A stretch of 64,000 nucleotides of DNA, taken from assembly GCA_022655215.1 (NCBI GenBank), contig JALCUE010000001.1, positions 620,001 to 684,000 on the forward strand, in the 5' to 3' direction. Each line of letters begins with the position of its first letter. Position 1 is the stretch's first letter. Of this stretch, positions 17,218 to 24,594 are shown piece after piece. The notes below the pieces were generated by a model. It was not told where the DNA came from. It did not search any database and worked only from the letters and a program-made list of their open reading frames with translations. Origin of the DNA: Atopobiaceae bacterium. Lineage in GTDB: Bacteria > Actinomycetota > Coriobacteriia > Coriobacteriales > Atopobiaceae. Made by a program: the position numbers and the translations under genes.

Positions 17218-18204
17218 CTAGGATTCGTTCCCTTTGTCCCTGGCTGCTCCGGGGATCCCGTACGCGCCTCGTGCGGACAGGCAGCCGTCGACGATCGCGA
17301 GCTCGAGCGCCCTGGTCGCAAGCACGCCGACGAGGTCCACAGGCGCATCCATCTCGCCGGTCGCCATCACGAAGACGGTGTCGCCGTCGTTCGTGGTGTG
17401 AGTGGGACAGATCGCGTGGGCATAGGCGTCCGCGCTCATCTGGGCGACCTTCGTTGCTTGGGCCTTCGCGAGGGCTGCGTTCGTAACGATGCAGGATATC
17501 GTCGTGTTCGTGCGAGGCGCGGGCCCATCCAAGGGCATCCGCGTCGCCATCGCGAGCATCGCGTCGACCTCGTCGACGATGACCTCCGAGTCGGGTGTCT
17601 CGCGCATGCCGGCCACGAAGGTCCCGCTTCGGGGGTCACGTACGTTGCCGCAGGCGTTCACCGCCGAGAAGGCCTGGCAGACGATGCCGCCGGCGCTCTC
17701 GACATGCGTGCCGAGGCCTCCTTTCATCGCACGGTCCATTCCTGCGAGCTTCCCGACGGTGCATCCCGTCCCCGCACCAACATTCCCGTGTTCGAGCTCA
17801 TCCGAGCCGTCCAGGGCACGTGCGCAGGCATCCGCGCCCATGTCCGAGGTCGGTCGCGAGGAGGCGTCACCGCATGCCAGGTCGAACACGCAGGCGGAGC
17901 TCACGATGGGGACCTTGCAGACACCTACGTCAAGTCCGATGTCGCGTCGGGACAGCTCGTCGGCGACGCCGCAGGCGGAGGCGAGGCCGAACGCCGAGCC
18001 ACCGGAGAGCACGACGGCATGGAGCACGTCGACGGTCTCCTCGGGTCGCAGGAGGTCGGTCTCGCGTGTGGCGGGCGCGCCACCTCTCACGTCGACGCCT
18101 CCGGTCGCTCCGCTCGGACAGCAGATGACCGTGCAGCCGGTCCCACCTTCATGGTCGGTGGCGTTCGCCACGAACACACCGGTGATGTCCCTGAGCTCGC
18201 TCAT
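17218..18204 (-). CDS. P1 (DmpA/NylC-like) family N-terminal-nucleophile hydrolase
   Basis: A 328-residue Ntn-hydrolase of peptidase family S58/P1. VVLSGGSAFGLASACGV, GNVGAGTGCTVGK and the cleavage region RTNTTISCIVTNA are diagnostic; autocleavage is expected between Asn233 and Thr234, releasing Thr234 as the nucleophile. Relatives are D-aminopeptidases, beta-peptidyl aminopeptidases or nylon-oligomer hydrolases. The start at 18204 overlaps the maf stop as ATGA, which favours it over the in-frame upstream start at 18291. Natural substrate unknown. Confidence 0.88.
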   Translation of the reverse strand: MSELRDITGVFVANATDHEGGTGCTVICCPSGATGGVDVRGGAPATRETDLLRPEETVDVLHAVVLSGGSAFGLASACGVADELSRRDIGLDVGVCKVPIVSSACVFDLACGDASSRPTSDMGADACARALDGSDELEHGNVGAGTGCTVGKLAGMDRAMKGGLGTHVESAGGIVCQAFSAVNACGNVRDPRSGTFVAGMRETPDSEVIVDEVDAMLAMATRMPLDGPAPRTNTTISCIVTNAALAKAQATKVAQMSADAYAHAICPTHTTNDGDTVFVMATGEMDAPVDLVGVLATRALELAIVDGCLSARGAYGIPGAARDKGNES

Positions 18205-18782
18205 TCGGCCGTTCCCTCCTCGCGCATCGCGTCCATCTCCCGCACGAGGCGGGCGATGGGAAGACCCACCACGTTGTAGTAGTCCCCGCATATCCCCTTG
18301 ACGAGGAGCCTTCCTGCGCCTTGGATCCCATATGCACCAGCCTTGTCGGCCGGCTCGCGCGTGCGGACGTAGGCTGCGATGAGGTCGTCGGTGAGGTCAT
18401 AGAACGTCACGTCGGTGGTCTCGACGAAATGGCGACTGATGGTGTTTCCCTCGACTCGCTCCATGAGGCAAACGCCGGTCGACACATGGTGCGTCCGACC
18501 CGAGAGCGCCTTGAGCATTCTGAAGGCCTCGTCCCCGTCGGCAGGCTTGCCGAGAGAGACCCCGTCGAGTTCGACCGTCGTGTCGGCGGCTATGACGAGT
18601 TCGCCGTCGTCTGCCTCGGCCAGCTTCGAGGCCGCCTTCGCCTCGGCGAGACGTTCCACAAGCTCCTTCGGCGTCTCCCCCTCGAGAGGAGTCTCGTCGA
18701 TGTCGGCCGGGAGCACGCGCGGCTCATACCCGCTCTCGTGGAGCAGCTCGATTCGTCTGGGAGAAGCGGATGCCAGGATCAT
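18201..18782 (-). CDS. maf: Maf-like nucleotide pyrophosphatase
   Basis: A 193-residue house-cleaning enzyme that hydrolyses modified or non-canonical nucleoside triphosphates such as dTTP/UTP analogues. Seen: ILASASPRRIELL at the N-terminus, ADIDETPLEGETPKELVERLAEAKA, ADTTVELDGVSLGKP, and YGIQGAGRLLVKGICGDYYNVVGLP at the C-terminus. The ATG at 18782 overlaps the upstream TGA (ATGA), as does its own stop with the next start, so three genes are translationally coupled. Confidence 0.93.
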   Translation of the reverse strand: MILASASPRRIELLHESGYEPRVLPADIDETPLEGETPKELVERLAEAKAASKLAEADDGELVIAADTTVELDGVSLGKPADGDEAFRMLKALSGRTHHVSTGVCLMERVEGNTISRHFVETTDVTFYDLTDDLIAAYVRTREPADKAGAYGIQGAGRLLVKGICGDYYNVVGLPIARLVREMDAMREEGTAE

Positions 18783-19345
18783 CGGGCTTGCCCCTCGGGA
18801 GGTAGTGCGAGCCCGCCCCTGACCTTGTCGACGGCGTCGTCGCCCGAGATCTGTCGGAGGATCTCGAGGGAGAAGGGCAGGGCCCATCCCATTCCGCTGC
18901 CGGTGACGAGGTTGCCGTCAACGTAGACGCCGTTCTCGGCCGGACGGACGCCTGAGGGGAAGTCCTTGTCGAATCCGGGGAAGCACGTCGCATGTCGTCC
19001 GTCGAGCAGACCGAGCTCCGCGAGGATGGCGGGACTCGCGCAGATAGAGGCCACGTGTCGCGTGCGCATGAACTGCTCGAGCAGCTCGCATACCCTCTCG
19101 TTCGCGCGGAGGTTCGTCTCGCCCGGCATCCCTCCCGGGGTCACGATCCAGTCGCAGTTCGAGAAGTCATAGTCCTCGAGGAGACAGTCGCAGGTCACGG
19201 GGACCCTCTGGGAGCTCGTCGCCGTGAGCGTGCCTGTGCAGGACACGTCCGTGACGTCGACGCCGCCTCTCCTGAGCACGTCCGTGACGGTCAGCGCCTC
19301 GATGGTCTCGAAGCCATCAGCAAGAAGCAGAGCGACCTTTGTCAT
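18779..19345 (-). CDS. DJ-1/PfpI (YajL/ThiJ-like) family protein
   Basis: A 188-residue protein with the DJ-1 fold: MTKVALLLADGFETIEALTV (conserved Glu16), the segment VTPGGMPG, and the reactive cysteine Cys102 in the nucleophile elbow SICASPAILAELGLL. Relatives act as glyoxalase III, deglycase-like or redox-sensing proteins. AAAGGGGAT precedes the chosen ATG. It is the first gene of the DJ-1/maf/P1/HAD operon, with a 4-base overlap to maf. Confidence 0.9.
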   Translation of the reverse strand: MTKVALLLADGFETIEALTVTDVLRRGGVDVTDVSCTGTLTATSSQRVPVTCDCLLEDYDFSNCDWIVTPGGMPGETNLRANERVCELLEQFMRTRHVASICASPAILAELGLLDGRHATCFPGFDKDFPSGVRPAENGVYVDGNLVTGSGMGWALPFSLEILRQISGDDAVDKVRGGLALPPEGQAR

Positions 19346-19406
19346 CGTCGATCCCCTTTCGTTTTCAGTAAGTGTCTTTGCACATCTAACTTGATGAAAA
19401 ATCATA

Positions 19407-19835
19407 TTAAAATGACAATGGCATCAGAATCATTGCCAGTCCTATAGCTATCAGACCTACACCCTTAAGGATAACGGCAAACGGTGAATTAAGCCCACGG
19501 AAAGCCCTTCCGCCTCCATTTGCAAGAAAATCCGAATCAAGTTCTCTATTTGCGACTCTTACCTTTGTTCTGGCTTCTCTTGTTACTTCCTGATAGCTAT
19601 CGATCCCAGAAAGAAGTGATGCGGTCCCTATGGCAGATAAAGCAACCCCAAGAGGTCCGACTTTCGTCCAAGTCATCGTCCGATCACTGATTACCTTTGA
19701 CAAATATGCTTGCTTGATCTGATTTTCCAGTACAAATGTAGTTAGAAGCCAAATGCAGACCGTTATAGCAGCTATTGCATAACATATATGCATCGCTTTC
19801 ATGTACCTGCTCTTTCTTCGTTTCTTGTGGCTCAC
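19407..19835 (-). CDS. Hypothetical AT-rich membrane protein
   Basis: A 142-residue protein not recognised. It starts with GTG at 19835 after an excellent AAAGGAGG site. A basic N-terminus is followed by a membrane segment (ICYAIAAITVCIWLLTTFVL), then two further hydrophobic stretches, VGPLGVALSAIGTASLLSG and, at the very C-terminus, VILKGVGLIAIGLAMILM. Base composition is clearly lower in GC than all neighbours and codon use includes many A/T-ending codons, which suggests recent acquisition. It sits between the DJ-1 operon and the methyltransferase on the same strand. Confidence 0.65.
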   Translation of the reverse strand: MSHKKRRKSRYMKAMHICYAIAAITVCIWLLTTFVLENQIKQAYLSKVISDRTMTWTKVGPLGVALSAIGTASLLSGIDSYQEVTREARTKVRVANRELDSDFLANGGGRAFRGLNSPFAVILKGVGLIAIGLAMILMPLSF

Positions 19836-19911
19836 TCGTCCTCCTTTCGCGAGGACTCCCTCCTCGGACTCCAAGCTGGCTCACCGTGTGGTCCGCTGTC
19901 CTGCCTTGCTG

Positions 19912-21228
19912 TCAGCCGATGCGAGACATCAACACGACGGTCTCGACATGGAACGTCTGTGGGAAGAGGTCGACAGGCGTCACGGAGGTGGGATGGAAGG
20001 TCCCCGCCTCGATGAATCGAGCAAGGTCACGGGCGAGCGTGGCCGGGTCGCATGAGACGTAGGCGATCGCGCGTGCGCTCTGTGCCGAGAGCTGTTCGAT
20101 CACGGTCTGGTCGAGCCCGGCGCGAGGAGGGTCGACGACGATCACGTCAGCGTCGTCATCGGGAAACTCCCGACCGGCGTCACCGCCGACGGCATCGACG
20201 TTGTCCAAACCGGATGTCTCGAGGTTCCTTCTCAGGTCCCTCACCGCGGGGCCGTAGCTCTCCACGGCGTCGACGAACGAACAGCGCCGTGCAAGGGGCA
20301 GCGTGAACGTGCCCGCACCGCAGTAGAGGTCCATGGCGACGTCGTCCTCGGTAGGATCGAGGGCCTCGAGGACGAGTCTCTGGAGCTCCTCCGCCCCCCT
20401 CGTGCTCACCTGGAAGAACGAGGGCGCAGAAAGACGCATGGTCTCATCGCCCAGGCGTTCGGTCCAGGAGCCTGCCCCGGAGAGCCTCTCGACCCCTGCG
20501 ATGCGTCGCGCCTTCGCAGGGCCCTTCGTCATGACGCGGACGACCGAGGTCGCCTTTGTGGCGTCACCGAGTACCTTCGCCACCTGGGCACGCGGGAAGG
20601 CGCCCGTGTCGGTCCAGAGCGCGACCTCCACGTCCCTCGTGCGTGCGGAGGCACGTATGCCCACGCGTTCGAATGAGAGGCGGTGCGAGTTGGAGAGATA
20701 GGAGAGCGAACCCGCCACGGCCTTAGGCAGACCCTTGGCGAACGGCTCGAGAAGGGGACATGTGTCGACCTTCACGACCCCGTTGCCTGATGCGGCATGC
20801 ATGCCGAGCCTGGCGCGCCCGCCGGCCGCCTGGAAGGCCAGCTCGATCTTGTTCCTGTAGCCATAGGGGGAGCTCGCCTCGACGCATGGGGAGACGAGCC
20901 CCTCCACGTCATCCGCGTCCATGTGGGCGATCCTCACGAGCGAGTCGACCACGTTCGAACGCTTCGCGTCCAGTTGCGCCCTCCTGGACAGGTTTGCCCA
21001 GGGACAGCCCCCACACAGGGTCGAATATGGGCATTGGGCCTCGACGCGATCCGGTGATGCCTCGACGATATCGGTGGCGATGGCCTTCGAGAAGCCCTTC
21101 GCCGCCTTCGTGACGTCCGCCTCGACCACATCGCCTGCGACGGCGCCGCTCACGAAGACGACCTTGCCGTCCTCATCGTGGGCCACCGCCTCGTTGCCGT
21201 ACGTCATCCTCTCGATGTTCAGCCTCAT
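19912..21228 (-). CDS. rlmD: RlmD/TrmA-type (uracil-5)-RNA methyltransferase
   Basis: A 438-residue SAM-dependent RNA m5U methyltransferase. An N-terminal TRAM-like domain precedes cluster ligands CPYSTLCGGCPW plus a later cysteine in DTCPLLEP, fitting a [4Fe-4S] enzyme. The catalytic domain has MDLYCGAGTFTLPLA (SAM site), VDPPRAGLD, and the nucleophilic cysteine in YVSCDPATLARDL; DLFPQTFHVETV closes the protein. It probably methylates 23S rRNA, position 1939 and/or 747; the exact uridine cannot be read from sequence. Its start overlaps the ppk1 stop by 4 bases. Confidence 0.9.
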   Translation of the reverse strand: MRLNIERMTYGNEAVAHDEDGKVVFVSGAVAGDVVEADVTKAAKGFSKAIATDIVEASPDRVEAQCPYSTLCGGCPWANLSRRAQLDAKRSNVVDSLVRIAHMDADDVEGLVSPCVEASSPYGYRNKIELAFQAAGGRARLGMHAASGNGVVKVDTCPLLEPFAKGLPKAVAGSLSYLSNSHRLSFERVGIRASARTRDVEVALWTDTGAFPRAQVAKVLGDATKATSVVRVMTKGPAKARRIAGVERLSGAGSWTERLGDETMRLSAPSFFQVSTRGAEELQRLVLEALDPTEDDVAMDLYCGAGTFTLPLARRCSFVDAVESYGPAVRDLRRNLETSGLDNVDAVGGDAGREFPDDDADVIVVDPPRAGLDQTVIEQLSAQSARAIAYVSCDPATLARDLARFIEAGTFHPTSVTPVDLFPQTFHVETVVLMSRIG

Positions 21229-23966
21229 GCGTCCGCCTTGTGGCGGCCACCCCCATCCTCGTTCTTGCCCCTTCCGAGGAAGAGCGTCTTGAGACCGAGG
21301 CCGATGAGCGCGAAGGCGGTCGTGAATCGACCTGGTGCCTTGCGGGCGAGCGTCGTCGTGCCCTGAGGGTTCTCTTCGGTCGTGGGGGAGACGTCCTTCT
21401 CCTCGATGACATGGGCCTCGACGTGCGTCGCCGGCAGAGGTGACTCCTCATCGGCATCATCCGATGCCTTCTCGTCGGAATCGTTAACCACAAATCCTGC
21501 GTTGCTCGTGACGACCTCGTCATGGAGGCCCTCGCTCGTGGCGTGCGCCGTCGTGACCTCATCCGTCCCGCCGTCATCGTGCTTCCCGCCGGGCATGACC
21601 TCCGCCTTGCCTCTTCCCGTGAGCGAGAGGAGCTTGGAGGTTATCTCGTCCGGAAGGGATTCGAGCGCCGAGTCGAGCGGCTCCGCCGTCGGGGCATCGT
21701 CGCCTCCGGCAAGCCTCGCCCTTCGATACGCGAGGGCGATGAGGACCTCCTGGCTGTTGACGGAAGGCGCGCCTGGTACCTGGGCGATCTTCTCCCATGT
21801 CCCGCCAGCGGTGAGCCTCCTCGCCTTCACGTTGTCGATGAGCTGGAGATTCATGTACTGAATCACCATCTCGCGACATATCGGGTCAAGGACGGGGTAG
21901 CAGATCTCGACGCGACGCTCCGTGTTCCTCGTCATCATGTCCGCGCTCGAGAGGTAGACCGTGTCCGACTCCGCGCCGAACGCGTAGACACGCGAGTGCT
22001 CGAGCAGCCTTCCCACGATCTGATGGACCATGAGCCCCTCGGTCTTGCCGGGGATGTCGGCTCGGATGCAGCAGATGCCGCGGATGATCATGACCATGGT
22101 CACCCCGGCCTGCGTGGCCTCGGCGATCTTGTCGATGACGTCGCGGTCGGTCAGGGAGTTGAGCTTCATGAACACCATGGCCGGCTGCCCCGCACGGGCG
22201 CGTCCGATCTCCCTGTCCAGGCCACGCATGATGAGCGGCTTGAGGCCTGCCGGGGCGACCCCGAGATGTCGGTACGTGCCGCTGAGGTTGCCGAGGGAGA
22301 GGTTGCGGAAGAAGGCGTTGCCGTCCTCGCCGATGCCATCGTGGGCCGTCATGAGCATGAAGTCCGAGTAGAGCCTCGCGGTCTTCTCGTTGAAGTTGCC
22401 GGTTCCCAGACACGTTATGCGACGGATCGTGCCGCCGTCGTGATAGGTGATCTGACAGATCTTGGAGTGGCACTTGAAGCCCTCGGAGCCATAGATGACC
22501 GTGCAGCCGGCGTTCTCGAGTCGCTCGGCCCATTCGATGTTGTTCTCCTCGTCAAAGCGAGCGCGAAGCTCCATGAGGACCGTGACGTCCTTGCCGTTCT
22601 CGGCCGCCGCTATGAGGCTCTCGCAGAGACGGGACTGCTTTGCGACTCGGTAGAGGGTGATCTTGAGCGATATGCAGGTGTCATCAGTCGAGGCTTCGTG
22701 GAGAAGGTCCAGAAGGGGGCGCATGCTCTCGTAGGGATAGAAGAGCAGGACGTCATGGTCGAAGACCTGGTCCCGCACCGGTTTGGCGGCGTCGACCATG
22801 GGCGACTGCTGCGGCTCGAACGGCTCGAAGACGAGCGCGGCCTTGTGCTGGGCGGGAATGCGCGACTCGAGTCCGTACACATAGGAGAGGTCGAGAGGCA
22901 TGTCCATGCGGAACATGCGGTCATGGGTGAGCCCGAGCTCCTCGAGGATGAAGCCTTCGAGCTCGTCATCGAGTCCGCCCTCGATCTCGAGCCTCACCGG
23001 CTGGAGGCGCTGCCTGCGCTTCAGCACCTTCTTCATGTGCTGACGGTAGTCCTCCTCCTCTTCCACGCCCTCGCCGTCAGGGTCGATGTCGGCGTTCCTC
23101 GTGACCCTCACCACGGCGGACCGCTCCGGTCGATACTGGCCGAAGGAGCCGTCGAGCCTCGACATGATCACGTCCTCGACGAGGGCGTAGCGATACGTCT
23201 CGTCCGTGCTCGGAAGCGGGATGACTCGAGGGAGCGAGGGCGGGACCTCGACCATGCCGAGGACGCCTTGCTCCTCGGGGCCGTCGAGGGAGCAGATCAC
23301 GTACTGGAGGCCGTTCCTCAGGTTGGGGAACGGATGCCTGGGGTCGACCACCATGGGGGAGATGATGGGGGAGAGGCTGGTGTCATAGAAGCGCGTGACG
23401 GCCTCCACGTCCGCCTCGTCGAAGCAGGGCGGCGTGACACGGGCGAGTCCGTGGGCAGCAAGGCTCGCCTCGATGCCGTGGAACGCCTCGCCTTGGCGTG
23501 CGAGCAGTCCGGGCAGCATGTCGAACAGGACGTCCAGCTGTTCGGAAGGCGTCTCGTTGGACTTGTTGTCGACCGGTTGGTGCTTGAGGGTAGCGAGATC
23601 GGACAGACCCCCCACGCGGATCATGAACCACTCGTCGAGGTTGCTCGCGAATATCGAGCAGAACTTGAGCCTCTCGAAGAGGGGTACGGAGGGGTCGAAG
23701 GCCTCGTCGAGGACGCGGTCATCGAACCTGAGCCAGCTCACCTCTCGGTTCTGCGTGTAGCTGAAGTCATAGTGGTCGTCCTCGTCCCGGTTGTCCGAGA
23801 ACTTCGCGGCCTTCTTCGCGAGGCTGGACGCTGCTCGCTCGTACTTCGCGGTCTTCTTGGCGTAGTCCTCGATCTCGTCCTCGACATTCGGGGGCATCTC
23901 GGCTGCCAGGGCTGCCGCGCGCTTCCTCTGCGCCTTTGCCTGCTTCTTGTCCTTCTTCTTGCCCAT
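21225..23966 (-). CDS. ppk1: Polyphosphate kinase 1 with N- and C-terminal extensions
   Basis: A 913-residue protein, some 200 longer than usual Ppk1. The core (about residues 68-745) has REVSWLRFDDRVLDEA, FERLKFCSIFASNLDEWFMIRVGG, the tunnel region ALVFEPFEPQ, and the phosphorylated histidine in KCHSKICQITYH, with LMELRARFDEENN before it. It makes polyphosphate from ATP. The extra N-terminus (about 65 residues) is highly basic (MGKKKDKKQAKAQRKR) and helical; the C-terminal 150 or so are acidic and low in complexity, ending with a hydrophobic stretch (FALIGLGLKTLFLGRGK). These tails could mediate tethering or partner binding. A methyltransferase gene overlaps its stop. Confidence 0.95.
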   Translation of the reverse strand: MGKKKDKKQAKAQRKRAAALAAEMPPNVEDEIEDYAKKTAKYERAASSLAKKAAKFSDNRDEDDHYDFSYTQNREVSWLRFDDRVLDEAFDPSVPLFERLKFCSIFASNLDEWFMIRVGGLSDLATLKHQPVDNKSNETPSEQLDVLFDMLPGLLARQGEAFHGIEASLAAHGLARVTPPCFDEADVEAVTRFYDTSLSPIISPMVVDPRHPFPNLRNGLQYVICSLDGPEEQGVLGMVEVPPSLPRVIPLPSTDETYRYALVEDVIMSRLDGSFGQYRPERSAVVRVTRNADIDPDGEGVEEEEDYRQHMKKVLKRRQRLQPVRLEIEGGLDDELEGFILEELGLTHDRMFRMDMPLDLSYVYGLESRIPAQHKAALVFEPFEPQQSPMVDAAKPVRDQVFDHDVLLFYPYESMRPLLDLLHEASTDDTCISLKITLYRVAKQSRLCESLIAAAENGKDVTVLMELRARFDEENNIEWAERLENAGCTVIYGSEGFKCHSKICQITYHDGGTIRRITCLGTGNFNEKTARLYSDFMLMTAHDGIGEDGNAFFRNLSLGNLSGTYRHLGVAPAGLKPLIMRGLDREIGRARAGQPAMVFMKLNSLTDRDVIDKIAEATQAGVTMVMIIRGICCIRADIPGKTEGLMVHQIVGRLLEHSRVYAFGAESDTVYLSSADMMTRNTERRVEICYPVLDPICREMVIQYMNLQLIDNVKARRLTAGGTWEKIAQVPGAPSVNSQEVLIALAYRRARLAGGDDAPTAEPLDSALESLPDEITSKLLSLTGRGKAEVMPGGKHDDGGTDEVTTAHATSEGLHDEVVTSNAGFVVNDSDEKASDDADEESPLPATHVEAHVIEEKDVSPTTEENPQGTTTLARKAPGRFTTAFALIGLGLKTLFLGRGKNEDGGGRHKADA

Positions 23967-24059
23967 GCGTCCCCCTGTGAGGTCGACTCGCCGTTCCGCC
24001 CCTGGGCGTCCAGCGTTCTTTTCGGTTCATTCTACCAGCATGTGGTGTCACCAAAATGT

Positions 24060-24089
24060 CAGCGGAGCATATGGATGGATGCTCCGCTG
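24060..24089. other. Strong 11-bp hairpin in the ppk1-arcA intergenic region
   Basis: CAGCGGAGCAT (24060-24070) pairs perfectly with ATGCTCCGCTG (24079-24089) around an 8-base loop. On the minus strand the stem is soon followed by ATTTT, terminator-like for leftward transcripts entering ppk1; on the plus strand there is no U-run. Confidence 0.5.
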
Positions 24090-24224
24090 CCCTTCATGTC
24101 GCCGCTTCCCGTCCAAGAGGGAGCTCCATGGAGGAACGGGTGGACATGTCAATGCGCGACTCGGGCGACGGCTTGCGGAGTACATTGCTAGCAAGTGCAT
24201 ATCTGTTCTTGAAGATTAGTAAAT

Positions 24225-24238
24225 ATGCAATACTGCAT
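24225..24238. promoter_or_regulatory. Palindrome ATGCA-N4-TGCAT, candidate operator
   Basis: A perfect 5-bp inverted repeat with a 4-base spacer, about 360 bases upstream of arcA. A similar element with a 3-base spacer lies at 24370-24382. ArgR is a reasonable candidate binder because actinobacterial arginine operators use TGCAT-like half-sites, but the half-site orientation here is reversed, so the link is speculative. Confidence 0.3.
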
Positions 24239-24308
24239 CTGGGGTAGCCAGTGGGGTGCCTAAGTGTCTCCGCGTTATTCCTCTGGAGCGTAAATGAACA
24301 AAACTGGC

Positions 24309-24321
24309 TGAGTATTACTCA
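24309..24321. promoter_or_regulatory. Palindrome TGAGT-ATT-ACTCA overlapping a CATAAT box
   Basis: A perfect 5-bp inverted repeat with a 3-base spacer. It overlaps CATAAT (24320-24325), a possible -10 hexamer for rightward transcription, the position expected of a repressor operator. No clear -35 box was found. Confidence 0.3.
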
Positions 24322-24369
24322 TAATCTATTGTTGAGGTATCGATAAACGGGGAGTCGACCCTTGAACCT

Positions 24370-24382
24370 ATGCAAAATGCAT
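24370..24382. promoter_or_regulatory. Palindrome ATGCA-N3-TGCAT, candidate operator
   Basis: The second perfect TGCA-type inverted repeat upstream of arcA, with a 3-base spacer, about 210 bases before the start codon. Its likeness to the element at 24225 suggests a shared binding protein. Confidence 0.3.
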
Positions 24383-24594
24383 CCACAACCCATTGGGGAG
24401 CACAGCCGCTCCCGCCCCTACAGGTACCGTTCGTGGAAGATTGGATAGTATTGGATAAGAGCGGTCATAATCCCTCTTGGATTCAAGGCCGCATGACGTC
24501 GATACGTAACGTCTTCGCCATCGGCTTCAAGTACGGTATCTGCCGTGACAACGTGCCGCGCAAGAGGCGTAGGCACAAATGGTAAGGAGGCATC

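Larger units (their letters stand above)
23967..24594. promoter_or_regulatory. Long divergent non-coding region between ppk1 and arcA
   Basis: This 628-base stretch between divergent genes has no credible gene: its short open frames lack ribosome sites and family features. The middle (about 24180-24380) is AT-richer than its surroundings. It contains a GC-rich hairpin (24060-24089), two ATGCA...TGCAT palindromes (24225-24238, 24370-24382), a TGAGT-ATT-ACTCA palindrome (24309-24321) next to CATAAT, and a repeated TTGGATA (24441, 24451). Its size suggests complex control of arcA, ppk1 or both. Confidence 0.6.

Noticed and set aside
17398-18301. Long open frames on the plus strand opposite the P1 peptidase
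   Set aside because: They mirror a well-supported minus-strand gene, have no ribosome site or recognised domain, and arise from high GC content.
21522-24191. 889-residue plus-strand open frame opposite ppk1
   Set aside because: It is antisense to a clear Ppk1 and has low-complexity composition typical of GC-rich shadow frames.
24056-24247. Small plus-strand frame in the ppk1-arcA gap
   Set aside because: It spans the hairpin, has no ribosome site and no recognisable features.
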